Origin: Paraburkholderia piptadeniae
GTDB lineage: Bacteria > Pseudomonadota > Gammaproteobacteria > Burkholderiales > Burkholderiaceae
NCBI RefSeq assembly: GCF_900007165.1
Contig: NZ_CYGY02000070.1
Coordinates: 1-64,000, forward strand
Direction: 5' to 3'
DNA: 64,000 nt
Below are positions 1 to 7,978 of the stretch, one piece after another; position 1 is the stretch's first letter, and each line of letters starts with the position of its first letter. The notes beneath the pieces are model-generated. The model had not been told where the DNA came from. It did not search any database and was given only the letters and a program-made list of their open reading frames with translations. Position numbers and translations under genes: made by a program.

Positions 1-31
1 TCTGCTACTGGAACTTCGGTCTAATAGAAAG

Positions 32-56
32 CGGGGCGCTGCGGCGCCCCGTTTTT
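32..56 (+). terminator. Intrinsic terminator of an upstream gene
   Basis: A perfect 8-bp stem (32-39 with 44-51, loop TGCG) is followed by five T on the plus strand. It probably ends a plus-strand gene entering from the left. One frame stops with TAA at 22-24, eight bases before the hairpin, so bases 1-24 may be the last codons of that gene, but seven codons are too few to identify it. Confidence 0.8.
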
Positions 57-361
57 ATTTGCGGGCGAGGCGCTCTGCATTAATAGATGGTTCAGATGTA
101 AGGCAGGTTTACGATCGCTTTTACTGCATCGGCATGAGCGATTCGGCTGAGGGAAGAGCAAGCCTGCTTTGGCCCGCGAGGACTGTGCCGTCGTATGGCG
201 CTGCGGCTCGCCTGTCGGCATCGGCGGGTCCGACGTTGGAAAAGCGTTCGCGGCGCGCATTGCACGCTTTCACTTCGTAACAACCTGTCGCAGTCCCGCC
301 CACCGACGACGCGTAGATTGAACCTGTACGGCAAACACGCCGCTTTCACAGGAGAAGCAAC
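57..361. other. Intergenic, nothing recognised
   Basis: This is about 300 bases between the terminator and the small secreted protein. Short open frames occur on both strands but have no ribosome site or protein-like composition. I see no convincing promoter, repeat or RNA here. Confidence 0.5.
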
Positions 362-658
362 ATGAAGCGCATCGTCACTCACATGCTCGTCGCAGCTGGC
401 CTCGCCGCTGGCGCATGCGGTGTCGCACAGGCGCACACGAATCTGAGCGTCGGTCTGTCGCTCGGCGCCCCTGCTCCGGCTTACGTCGCGCCAGCGCCAG
501 TGTACGCGGCTCCGCAACCCGTCTATTACGGCAACCGGTACTGGGGCGACCATCGCTACGACGGCTATCGACACGACCGCGACTGGAACCGCGGCCGCGG
601 CTGGGATCACGACAACCGTTGGAACGAGAACGGCCGCGGTTGGGGGTATCACGACTAA
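362..658 (+). CDS. Small secreted PXPV-type protein
   Basis: This 98-aa protein starts with a clear Sec signal peptide (basic MKR, hydrophobic core, AQA-H cleavage near residue 25). A proline/tyrosine stretch follows at about 38-60, with recurring P-x-P-V units, and then a tail rich in Trp, Asp, Arg, Gly and His. It should be exported to the periplasm or surface. Similar small PXPV-repeat proteins are common and uncharacterised in Burkholderiaceae, so no function is proposed. The start is well supported by AGGAG at 351-355, seven bases before the ATG. It stands alone between the upstream terminator and a minus-strand gene. Confidence 0.8.
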   Translation: MKRIVTHMLVAAGLAAGACGVAQAHTNLSVGLSLGAPAPAYVAPAPVYAAPQPVYYGNRYWGDHRYDGYRHDRDWNRGRGWDHDNRWNENGRGWGYHD

Positions 659-824
659 GGCATCGACGAGGCCGTGATCGAGGGATCGATGCAGTTGAGA
701 TAGCCTGCCTTGGGTCGTGTCTCGGCGACAGCCCGGGCGCACTCAAACGCCGGATCCTCGAAGCCTTGCATGGCGCGCGTCCCGTTATGGGTAGCGCGCC
801 GTGTGAATCGGATGCGTTGCGAGC

Positions 825-1646
825 TTACGCAGTCAGTTCGTCATCGAGCGCGAAGAGCTTGCGCAGATGGTGCGCGACGCCCGCTTCGAAATTGTTGCCG
901 ATGCGCGGCACGTTCGGCAGACGCGCAATCAGATCGGGATTCGCGTTGTTCATCATGAACGGATGGCCGGCCGTTTCGAGCATGTCGATGTCGTTCATGT
1001 TGTCGCCGAACGCGACACACTTCGCCGCCGGCACATTCAAACGATCGAGCACGAACTGCAATGCGCGCCCCTTCGACACATTCGCCGTCATCACTTCGAG
1101 ACAATCCGGCAGCGAGTAAGTGACATACAGCGCGTCGCCGAACGTACGCTGAAGATTCGCCGACACCACGGCGAGATCGCTGGGGTCGCCGATGTAAAGC
1201 GCCTTCGCGATGTCGGCGCCGTCGTGCTGCTGAAGGTCGATCACGTTATACGTGAAGCCCGAGTCCTGGTGATAGCGCAGCAGGTGCGGCGCATCGCGGT
1301 CGATCAGCCATTGCCGGTCGGCGAACAGGTTGACGATCACGCGCCCATGCTCCCCCGCGATCTCCGGCTTGACCAGTTGCTGGACGACGTTCGGATGAAG
1401 ATCGTCGGCGAAGATCATTTCATCGTCGGGCGCATGAACGCGCGCGCCGTTCGATGTGACCAGATACGGCCGGATGCCCAGCACATCACGAATGCCAGCG
1501 ACGTCGCAATAGTGGCGCCCGGTAGCGATCACGATGGGCACGCCCTGCGACTCGAGCGCGCGCATTGTGCTGATCGTGAAAGGATCGACCTGATGGTTGC
1601 TGTTCAGCAGCGTTCCATCGAGATCACTGGCGATGACTTTGTACAT
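825..1646 (-). CDS. HAD-superfamily phosphatase, Cof/YidA-like
   Basis: This 273-aa cytosolic hydrolase matches the Cof subfamily (type IIB cap) of haloacid-dehalogenase phosphatases, which dephosphorylate sugar phosphates and similar small metabolites. Motif I is DLDGT at residues 8-12, with D8 as predicted nucleophile and D10 as acid/base. A conserved Lys precedes the last third (SKGRAL), and motif IV is GDNMNDIDML, which binds Mg2+. Length is normal for the family. Its neighbour upstream on the same strand is a sugar kinase-like gene about 106 bases away, so the two may be co-transcribed. Substrate cannot be deduced. Confidence 0.88.
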   Translation of the reverse strand: MYKVIASDLDGTLLNSNHQVDPFTISTMRALESQGVPIVIATGRHYCDVAGIRDVLGIRPYLVTSNGARVHAPDDEMIFADDLHPNVVQQLVKPEIAGEHGRVIVNLFADRQWLIDRDAPHLLRYHQDSGFTYNVIDLQQHDGADIAKALYIGDPSDLAVVSANLQRTFGDALYVTYSLPDCLEVMTANVSKGRALQFVLDRLNVPAAKCVAFGDNMNDIDMLETAGHPFMMNNANPDLIARLPNVPRIGNNFEAGVAHHLRKLFALDDELTA

Positions 1647-1752
1647 GGGAAGGCGGGCAGGCGGCGTCGGAAAGCATCTATTTTATCGCCTCCTGGCGCG
1701 CGCCCTTCCGTTCACGGCTCTCGATCGAGGCGCTTGTCTGACTGTGAAGCGC

Positions 1753-2637
1753 TTACCCCGCGCCGATTCGCGTGGCCTCGCGCTGCGCGAGTTGCAGCGC
1801 GCCGTGCGCCGAGTCCGAAATCGGCGCGCGCAGATGCTCGCGAAATGGCGCCGGCACATACTCGCTCAACGGCTTGCCAAGCCCGCCGCACAGCGCGACA
1901 GGCAACTCGCCCGACGGGTCCAGCGCGGCAATCATCTTGGCGATCTCCTCGCCCGCTAGCTGGAGCAGATGCGCCGCGAACGGGTGCTCGCGATACGCGA
2001 CGACTACGGGCGCAAGACTCGCATAGGCCGTCTGATTCGCGTCGCACAACCATACGACGAGTCCGTCGCGATCGGTTGCGCCGACATGCTCGACCAGCGC
2101 TTTCGAGAATTCGTCGGCGGGAACGCGGCCGTCGAGCGCCTGCTGCGCGTGCACGATCGCACGCAAGCCGAGCCACGCGCCACTGGCTTCGTCGGCAGAC
2201 GGATAGCCGTAGCCGCTCACCATCCGGCTCGCACCGCCGCGATCGAGCACGGCTGCCACACTACCCGTCCCCAGCGCGACGATCACGCCCGGCTCGCCGC
2301 CGTGCGCGCCGAGCAGCGTCGTGTAGGCATCGCTTTCGATCGCGAGTCCGGCCAGCGCGGGCGCCTTCGCAAAAAACGCGGCCAGCCAGTCCCGGTTGTT
2401 GACGCCCGCAAGGCCGCAGCCGAGCACGCAACGCGACCAGTCTGCAACCAGGCCGGCGCGCTCGAACGCCTGCGCGCTCGCGGCGAGGATGGCTTCCCAG
2501 GCGCGCTCGACGCCCAAACCGAGCCCCGACGGTCCGGCCGTGCCTTGCGCGAGTTCGTGACCTGCGGCGTTCGCCAGCACGACGCGCGTGCCGGTACCGC
2601 CACCGTCCACGCCGATCAGATAGAGGTTTTGATTCAT
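1753..2637 (-). CDS. BadF/BadG-type ATPase, probable N-acetylglucosamine kinase
   Basis: This 294-aa protein has the actin-fold sugar-kinase layout of the BadF/BadG/BcrA/BcrD family. The N-terminal phosphate-1 loop is GVDGGGTGT (residues 9-17), and a second phosphate loop, ALGTGSVAAV, lies mid-protein. Members of this size usually phosphorylate N-acetylglucosamine or related amino sugars; that substrate is inferred from family only. I chose the ATG at 2637 (MNQNLYLIG) because the fold begins there; an in-frame extension to 2694 is possible but atypical. It lies divergent to tag and upstream of the HAD phosphatase, a plausible sugar-phosphate pair. Confidence 0.8.
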   Translation of the reverse strand: MNQNLYLIGVDGGGTGTRVVLANAAGHELAQGTAGPSGLGLGVERAWEAILAASAQAFERAGLVADWSRCVLGCGLAGVNNRDWLAAFFAKAPALAGLAIESDAYTTLLGAHGGEPGVIVALGTGSVAAVLDRGGASRMVSGYGYPSADEASGAWLGLRAIVHAQQALDGRVPADEFSKALVEHVGATDRDGLVVWLCDANQTAYASLAPVVVAYREHPFAAHLLQLAGEEIAKMIAALDPSGELPVALCGGLGKPLSEYVPAPFREHLRAPISDSAHGALQLAQREATRIGAG

Positions 2638-2788
2638 CGATATGCTCAGTGATGTGTTACGGCATAGCGTGGCAGGTCTACTCGTTCGCGACAATTAGCC
2701 GAATGGCCAGGTTGCGGCCCCATTCCGTTCCGCTATGCTGGCGTGGCCCTATCGACGGGCGATCAACCAACCATGCAGGAGCCTGAAC

Positions 2789-3388
2789 GTGGCTGAGCAG
2801 CGATGCAACTGGGCGACGAGCGAAGCGCTCGCACGCTATCACGACGCCGAGTGGGGCGTCCCTTCGCGGGATGACCAGCATCTGTTTGAGATGCTGGTGC
2901 TCGAAGGCGCACAGGCCGGGCTATCGTGGTCGACGATATTGAACAAGCGCGACGGATACCGGCGTGCTTTTTCCAACTTCGAGATCGACAAGGTCGCCCG
3001 CTTCTCGCAGCAAAAGCTCGACGCGCTCGTGCTGGATGAAAGCATCGTGCGCCATCGCGGCAAGATCGAGTCGGTGGTGACGAACGCCAAGGCCGTCAAG
3101 CAGATCCAGGCGGAGCATGGTTCATTCGCGGACTTCGTGTGGTCGTTCGTCGACAACACGCCGATCCAGAATACGTGGACCAGCTATAAGCACGCGCCCG
3201 CGTCGACGGACGTGTCGGATGCGCTCAGCAAGGCGCTCAAACGCTACGGCTGCAAATTTGTCGGCACAACCATCTGCTACGCGTTCATGCAGGCGGTAGG
3301 CATGGTTAACGACCATCAGATCGACTGCGCCTGCCATATGCGATGCGCGACACTCGGCAAGAAGGGACGCAAGAAAAATTTGAAGTGA
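2789..3388 (+). CDS. tag: DNA-3-methyladenine glycosylase I
   Basis: This 199-aa base-excision repair enzyme removes 3-methyladenine from alkylated DNA. It matches E. coli Tag throughout: N-terminal CNW and YHDAEWG, then LEGAQAGLSW carrying the conserved Glu of the base pocket, and C-terminal DHQIDCACH. In Tag a structural zinc is held by Cys and His at both ends; C6, H18 and the final His/Cys pair fit. I prefer the GTG at 2789 because AGGAG (2777-2781) lies seven bases upstream and the homologous region begins here. An in-frame ATG at 2735 would add 18 atypical residues. It is a single-gene unit divergent from the sugar kinase. Confidence 0.93.
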   Translation: MAEQRCNWATSEALARYHDAEWGVPSRDDQHLFEMLVLEGAQAGLSWSTILNKRDGYRRAFSNFEIDKVARFSQQKLDALVLDESIVRHRGKIESVVTNAKAVKQIQAEHGSFADFVWSFVDNTPIQNTWTSYKHAPASTDVSDALSKALKRYGCKFVGTTICYAFMQAVGMVNDHQIDCACHMRCATLGKKGRKKNLK

Positions 3389-3534
3389 TGTGTCCGGCGC
3401 CGATCTCGCGAAGGCCAGAGCGCCCTTTCGTGTCGCGTCGTTGCAACACACGAGCACGAGGTGATCGGTGCGCGCCGCGGCAGACCATCCGATCCACGCG
3501 CCTTCTCTTCCGATAACCCAAACACTGATACACC

Positions 3535-3581
3535 ATAAAAAAACGGCGGTGCGGCTTCTTTCGAAGCTCGCACCGCCGTTT
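3535..3581 (-). terminator. Terminator of rpsU
   Basis: A 13-bp perfect inverted repeat (3541-3553 with 3569-3581) is followed on the minus strand by a run of T (A on the plus strand at 3537-3543). It lies 28 bases after the rpsU stop, so it ends the rpsU transcript. Confidence 0.9.
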
Positions 3582-3609
3582 GGCGTGCTTTCGCGTGCCG
3601 GAAGCGTGC

Positions 3610-3822
3610 TTAGTGCAGCTTCTTCGGCAGCATCTGGCTGCGCAGGCGCTTGTGCAGGCGCTTCACTGCAGCTGCCTTCTTGCGCTTACGTGCCGTCGTC
3701 GGCTTTTCGTATGCCTGGCGCTCACGCAGTTCTGCGATCAGGCCATTTTTTTCGATTGCGCGGCGGAAGCGGCGGATTGCCACTTCGAACGGCTCATTTT
3801 CTTTCAGAAGAATCGTCGTCAT
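3610..3822 (-). CDS. rpsU: 30S ribosomal protein S21
   Basis: This 70-aa basic protein is S21, part of the 30S platform near the anti-Shine-Dalgarno end of 16S rRNA. The sequence MTTILLKENEPFEVAIRRF, the central ELRERQAYEKPT and the Lys/Arg-rich tail are typical. The start at 3822 is set by homology; longer in-frame starts would add nearly 60 unrelated residues. Unlike E. coli, no dnaG or rpoD follows; the gene stands alone with its own terminator. Burkholderiaceae often carry more than one rpsU copy, so this may be one of several paralogues. Confidence 0.96.
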   Translation of the reverse strand: MTTILLKENEPFEVAIRRFRRAIEKNGLIAELRERQAYEKPTTARKRKKAAAVKRLHKRLRSQMLPKKLH

Positions 3823-4363
3823 GTAATTCCTAAATACGCTTAATACGGTTAATGGCGTGGCGGTTAGCCCACTCACGCGCCGGCCCTCCGGTCGTTTCAG
3901 ACTCTGGCGAAGCACAACTGAAACGAGAGGCAAAGCGGCCACGGAGGCCGGAAAAGAGAGGTGGGAGTTCACCGCGAAACGCGGGCAGCGCACGTTGCAG
4001 CGCCGCGCCTAGCTAGCGTTTCGCCACCAGCAACCCATGACGAAACGAGCAAAGATCTCAATTCACTCCTGATCATATCAGGAAATGCTCCGGCCGGCCA
4101 GCGTTTCTTGATCCTGGTCAGGCACTTGGCGCGCCCGGACTGGAGCGTCCGTGACGTCCGTGATTGATCGCCCTGTAAGAAAAAAGTGGGACAGACCACA
4201 GGTCTAACGGCTGTTCCACCGGGTCGAGCGTCGCACAGTGGACCTCAGCCGTCCGATCGTCCATTGCGCATTCGTCCGCGCCGCAAATCGAGCTGGCAAT
4301 CAGATCCATTATCTCAAAGTTGAGGCCCCACGGCCGTGCAGCACAGACCTACGAAGACGTCGC
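3823..4363. other. rpsU leader and intergenic region with inverted repeats
   Basis: This gap of about 540 bases separates rpsU from the sigma-28 promoter of the fliT-like gene. It holds an 8-bp inverted repeat CGTTTCAG/CTGAAACG (3893-3900, 3918-3925) in the rpsU leader. A second repeat, TCCTGAT-CAT-ATCAGGA, lies at 4067-4083. There is also a minus-strand hairpin followed by six T near 4186-4218. I could not place a convincing rpsU promoter. A doubtful 63-codon minus-strand frame is listed separately. Confidence 0.5.
4118..4309 (-). CDS. Doubtful 63-aa small protein
   Basis: A 63-codon frame starts at an ATG in the context GAGATAATG and has fairly protein-like composition in its first 45 residues. 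I recognise no family. The frame covers a hairpin plus T-run (4186-4218, minus strand) that looks like an intrinsic terminator, so the region may instead specify the end of a short RNA. Both readings are weak. Confidence 0.25.
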   Translation of the reverse strand: MDLIASSICGADECAMDDRTAEVHCATLDPVEQPLDLWSVPLFSYRAINHGRHGRSSPGAPSA

Positions 4364-4364
4364 C

Positions 4365-4391
4365 TAAAGTTTGCCAGCGCCGCGCCGTCAA
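4365..4391 (+). promoter_or_regulatory. Sigma-28 (FliA) promoter of the fliT-like gene
   Basis: TAAAGTTT at 4365-4372, an 11-base spacer, and GCCGTCAA at 4384-4391 match the flagellar sigma-28 consensus TAAAGTTT-N11-GCCGATAA in all but two positions. It lies 81 bases upstream of the gene. Both boxes and the spacing are the same as in front of fliC. Confidence 0.88.
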
Positions 4392-4471
4392 CCATGGGAA
4401 GGCAGTCGACGCGGCGCGAAACCTCGCAACAGCGCGACGCTGAAGGAGTCCAGCCTCCAACCGGAACCGAC

Positions 4472-4768
4472 ATGACGATCGAAGCGCTCACCCGTGTCGT
4501 GCAGTTGACACACGAAATTCACGACGCAGTTCGCCAGCGCGACTGGCTGCGCGCAGAGATGCTCGTCTCAGAACGCTCACCCCTGCTGATGTCGCTCACG
4601 CGGGAACAGTCACCGCACGCGCTCGTGATGATTCGCGAGATCCAGACTCTGGATGAGCAAATCAGCGAAGCTGCCCGCGTCGGCCTCGACACGCTGACGC
4701 AGGAAAACGCGAAGGCGCGGCAACGCATTCAGTCGGTCCGCCAATATCACGCCGTCGGCATGCTATAG
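4472..4768 (+). CDS. FliT-like flagellar export chaperone
   Basis: This 98-aa, mostly helical, charged protein fits FliT, the small cytosolic chaperone that holds the cap protein FliD for the flagellar export gate and, in enterics, inhibits FlhDC. FliT proteins diverge strongly, so the call rests on size, helical pattern (heptad-like Leu/Ile spacing at residues 5-90) and position: a sigma-28 promoter precedes it, with fliC and fliD downstream on the same strand. The start ATG at 4472 has only a weak site (GGA at 4463); AAGGAG at 4443-4448 is too distant. An alternative is a flagellar accessory protein of unknown role. Confidence 0.65.
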   Translation: MTIEALTRVVQLTHEIHDAVRQRDWLRAEMLVSERSPLLMSLTREQSPHALVMIREIQTLDEQISEAARVGLDTLTQENAKARQRIQSVRQYHAVGML

Positions 4769-5371
4769 GTGCATGTTCGCGAGAAGCGATCGCCTTGAGA
4801 CGCGGTGCGGATGCGCTCGTCTACAGAACGTCGGCCGTCGTCGAAAATTGGCCGGCCGACATCAATATCGCGCGCGACGCATTGCGTAATCGCATCGAAT
4901 GCGAATAGCACGCGCGTACCGCCCGCCCCTCGGAAGTGCATCGAGCCCGGCGTCTGTCGCCGCAGCCTGCACCATAGCGCGGCAATCTGGTCATTCCGGC
5001 CTCAGGCGCTTGCGAAAAGAAAATAGCCAACGCGACGAAACCGTTCTCCGACATCGGCGGCGGACCGATGTTTGGCGCCCCTGCTGCGTGTGAAGCCGAG
5101 GCAATTGTCCGACACCCGAAATCACGGTTCGCAAGCCGCTCTGCAAAAGCAACCGAAGCCACGCAACAGTCATCGCGAAACGGCCGGTCACAGGCTCACC
5201 GACCGGCAAACTTCGCCTTGCATCTCTTTCCTGGCGGCCCTCAAGGAAGGCGGCACAGCGGCAGATCGCTCATTCTCAGCCCGGCACTTTTCACGGCCCG
5301 CGACAGCTCCCGGCAGGGCTTGATCGGCCATTCTCCCAGCGCTTGTTCATGCATACGCGTTGATGGCTCCC
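4769..5371. other. Intergenic region, possible toxin-gene remnant
   Basis: About 600 bases separate the fliT-like gene from the fliC promoter. No intact gene is convincing. On the minus strand, about 4800-4985, a frame without a proper start reads GSMHFRGAGG then RVLFAFD, reminiscent of RelE/Gp49-like toxins but truncated by a stop upstream. A 7-bp inverted repeat GCCGGTC/GACCGGC lies at 5183-5189 and 5201-5207. Confidence 0.4.
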
Positions 5372-5398
5372 TAAAGTTTTTTTCTGCACCGCCGTCAA
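5372..5398 (+). promoter_or_regulatory. Sigma-28 (FliA) promoter of fliC
   Basis: TAAAGTTT (5372-5379), an 11-base spacer and GCCGTCAA (5391-5398) form a near-consensus flagellar class-3 promoter 97 bases upstream of the flagellin start. It is box-for-box identical to the promoter at 4365-4391. Confidence 0.93.
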
Positions 5399-5494
5399 CC
5401 AGGACAGGCAGCCAGCGCCATTCGCACAAAGCAGCGCGACGCCGGTAGCCAAAACCAGTCATCTCCTGGCGCTTAGCATACGAGGACGCAAAAA

Positions 5495-6313
5495 ATGCTG
5501 AACATCAACACCAACATCATGTCGCTGACCGCGCAGCAGAACCTGTCGGGTTCGCAAAGCGCGCTGTCGCAAGCCATCAACCGCCTGTCGTCGGGCAAGC
5601 GCATCAACACGGCAGCTGACGATGCTGCAGGCAACGCAATCGCTACGTCGCAAACGGCATCGATCAACGCGCTGAACCAGGGCGTTGCGAACGCGAACGA
5701 CGCGATCTCGATGGTCCAGACCGCCAACGGCGCGCTGGGCTCGACGATCGACAACCTGCAACGTATCCGCCAGCTGGCAGTGGAAGCAGGCAACGGCTCG
5801 CTCGACTCGGGCGCAATGAGCGACCTGCAGGCGGAAGTCTCGACGCGTCTGCAGGAAATCAACCGCATCGCCGGTCAGACGACGTTCAACGGCCTGCACA
5901 TCCTGTCGAGCGCAGGCACGGTCAACTTCCAGGTCGGCGCGTTCTCGGGCCAGACGGTTGGCATCAACTTCGGCGCTTCGGTGTTCGACAGCTCGGGCCT
6001 GAGCGTCAGCGGCGTCAACATCAGCACGAGCGCCGGCGCGCAATCGGCACTGTCGCAGATCGACGCGGCACTCGGAGCGATCAACACCTATCAGGCAGCA
6101 CTCGGCGCACAGCAGAACACGCTGGCGGCTACGGTGACGAGCACGCAAACGGTATCGACCAACATGAGCGCCGCACGCTCGCAGATCACCGACGCTGACT
6201 TCGCGCAGGAAACGGCGAACCTGAGCAAGGCGCAAGTGCTGCAGCAAGCTGGTATCTCGGTGCTGTCGCAAGCGAACTCGCTGCCGCAGCAGATCCTGAA
6301 GCTCCTGCAGTAA
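5495..6313 (+). CDS. fliC: Flagellin, filament subunit
   Basis: This 272-aa flagellin polymerises into the flagellar filament. The conserved N-terminal D0/D1 half (about residues 1-140) begins MLNINTNIMSLTAQQNL, and the C-terminal D1/D0 half (about 190-272) ends LPQQILKLLQ. The variable D2/D3 centre is almost absent, so this is a minimal-type flagellin of about 27 kDa. It has no cysteine and many surface Ser/Thr, possible targets for the neighbouring glycosyltransferases (inference). GAGGA lies about nine bases before the ATG. It is driven by a sigma-28 promoter and followed by a hairpin at 6374-6397. Confidence 0.97.
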   Translation: MLNINTNIMSLTAQQNLSGSQSALSQAINRLSSGKRINTAADDAAGNAIATSQTASINALNQGVANANDAISMVQTANGALGSTIDNLQRIRQLAVEAGNGSLDSGAMSDLQAEVSTRLQEINRIAGQTTFNGLHILSSAGTVNFQVGAFSGQTVGINFGASVFDSSGLSVSGVNISTSAGAQSALSQIDAALGAINTYQAALGAQQNTLAATVTSTQTVSTNMSAARSQITDADFAQETANLSKAQVLQQAGISVLSQANSLPQQILKLLQ

Positions 6314-6373
6314 TCGCGTGAGCTGCGCGCGTGCCGCATCGCACCGCGCAGCCTGATTCAACGCATCGACATC

Positions 6374-6397
6374 GACAGGAAGGCTCGCCTTCCTGTC
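6374..6397 (+). terminator. Hairpin after fliC
   Basis: An 11-bp inverted repeat GACAGGAAGGC/GCCTTCCTGTC lies 60 bases after the fliC stop, followed only by GGTGTTTC. It is likely to stabilise or partly terminate the flagellin mRNA, giving more fliC than fliD message. Confidence 0.6.
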
Positions 6398-6449
6398 GGT
6401 GTTTCAGCCGATACCGTCCTGCCCGACACAGCCGAGCGGAGCTACCAAC

Positions 6450-7883
6450 ATGACCACCACCACCACGAGCACGACTTCCACGACGACAACCGATCTGTCT
6501 TCCCAATTGGCGGCAGCGGCGCAGTCGATCATCAGCGGGGCGACCAACTCGACGATGGACGTCAATTCGCTCGTCCAAACCCTCGTGGCGGCGAAGACGG
6601 TCGGTCAAAGCACGATCATCACCAACAAGCAGACCTCGGACAACACCGAGCTGTCGGCAGTTGGTCAGATCAAGTCGGCACTGTCTGCTCTCGACACCGC
6701 GCTGGCGGGTTTCCTGAACAGCACTGCGCTCGCGCAGATGCAAGCGGCCGTGACGGGCACTGGCGTGACGGCGACCACCGGCACCGGCGCCGTCGCGGGC
6801 ACCTATTCGGTCGCCGTCACGAACGTGGCGACGTCCAGCACCGCGCGCCTGAATCCGATCGCAACGGGAACCACCTTCAACGCCGACACGCTCAGCATTC
6901 AGGTTGGCTCGGGCGCCGCAACCAGCGTCACGATCAAGGCCGGCGCGTCGCTGACCGATGTGGCCAGCGCGATCAACAAAGCCAACGCCGGTGTGTCCGC
7001 AGCCGTCATCACCTCCACCGACGCGGCGGGCAACGTCAATCAGTACCTCACGCTCACCTCGACGCAGACCGGCTCGAACACCGCGATTTCCATTACCGAT
7101 TCGGGCGGCGCCAATGCCGCACTCGCGTCCGTCCAGTCGAGCACGACCGGCGTGAACGCGAACGTCAGCATCAACGGCATTGCGACGACCAGCGCCAGCA
7201 ACACCCTGACCAACGTACTGAGCGGCGTCACGCTGGATATTTCGGGCGCATCGGCAAATAGCACGCAAACGCTCACCGTATCGGCCAACACGTCGGCATC
7301 GGCCAACGCAATCCAGAGCTTCGTCACAGCGTACAACAACTATGTGACGACCGCGGGGAAGCTTTCGTCGTACGACTCGAGCACTTCGACTGCCGGTCCG
7401 CTGCTCGGCGACTCGATGACGAACGGCATCACGAACGGTCTGGCCTCGCTGATCAGCGCGGGTGTCAAGAGCGGCACCACCACCTACAGTCTGGCGTCGA
7501 TCGGCCTGAACCTGCAGCCGGACGGAACGCTGTCGGTGGACAGCACCGCGCTGCAAACCGCGCTGACGTCGAAGCCCACTGCCGTGAACGCGATCTTCAA
7601 CAGCGCGACCGGGATCGGTGCGAAGCTGGACACGTTCATGTCGTCGTATATCCAGACGAGCGGCATCATCGATCAGCGCACAAACGCGCTGAACCAGGAC
7701 CTGAGCAAACTGAAGGACCAGGCGACGCAGCTGACCGATTATTCGAACCAGCTGACCGCGCAATACACCGCGCAGTTCAGCGCGCTGAACACGCTGATGG
7801 CGCAGATGCAGAACAACACGAACTATCTGACGCAGTTGTTCGGTGGCAAGAGCAGCGCCGGCGCGCTCGCGACCAACAAGTAA
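6450..7883 (+). CDS. fliD: Flagellar hook-associated protein 2, filament cap
   Basis: This 477-aa protein is FliD, the pentameric cap at the filament tip that guides flagellin folding. N-terminal (about residues 25-120) and C-terminal (about 240-460) FliD domains are recognisable, with a Ser/Thr/Ala-rich centre and a coiled-coil tail (QRTNALNQDLSKLKDQ). The start at 6450 is chosen because GGAG lies eight bases upstream. The first 15 residues are almost all Thr and Ser, an unusual low-complexity leader. It follows fliC with the likely FliT chaperone upstream, and converges on the glycosyltransferase cassette. Confidence 0.93.
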   Translation: MTTTTTSTTSTTTTDLSSQLAAAAQSIISGATNSTMDVNSLVQTLVAAKTVGQSTIITNKQTSDNTELSAVGQIKSALSALDTALAGFLNSTALAQMQAAVTGTGVTATTGTGAVAGTYSVAVTNVATSSTARLNPIATGTTFNADTLSIQVGSGAATSVTIKAGASLTDVASAINKANAGVSAAVITSTDAAGNVNQYLTLTSTQTGSNTAISITDSGGANAALASVQSSTTGVNANVSINGIATTSASNTLTNVLSGVTLDISGASANSTQTLTVSANTSASANAIQSFVTAYNNYVTTAGKLSSYDSSTSTAGPLLGDSMTNGITNGLASLISAGVKSGTTTYSLASIGLNLQPDGTLSVDSTALQTALTSKPTAVNAIFNSATGIGAKLDTFMSSYIQTSGIIDQRTNALNQDLSKLKDQATQLTDYSNQLTAQYTAQFSALNTLMAQMQNNTNYLTQLFGGKSSAGALATNK

Positions 7884-7919
7884 TTGGGCGGCCGCACAAC
7901 AGCGCGGGCATGAAGCTGC

Positions 7920-7959
7920 AAAAAACTGCGGCCAGCCGGTCAAACCGGCTGGCCGCAGT
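7920..7959 (-). terminator. Terminator of the glycosyltransferase cassette
   Basis: A perfect 16-bp stem with a 3-base loop (7925-7940 with 7944-7959) is followed by six T on the minus strand. It lies 20 bases after the stop of the TPR glycosyltransferase and may also stop read-through from fliD. Confidence 0.92.
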
Positions 7960-7978
7960 ATCTATCCGGCGTCACGGC

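Noticed and set aside
92..742. 216-codon minus-strand frame at the left end
   Set aside because: It runs antisense to the small secreted protein, has Val/Ala-Arg low complexity and no ribosome site.
6186..7943. Long minus-strand frame opposite fliD and the end of fliC
   Set aside because: Low-complexity Arg/Gly-rich translation with no motifs; fliD is unmistakable on the other strand.
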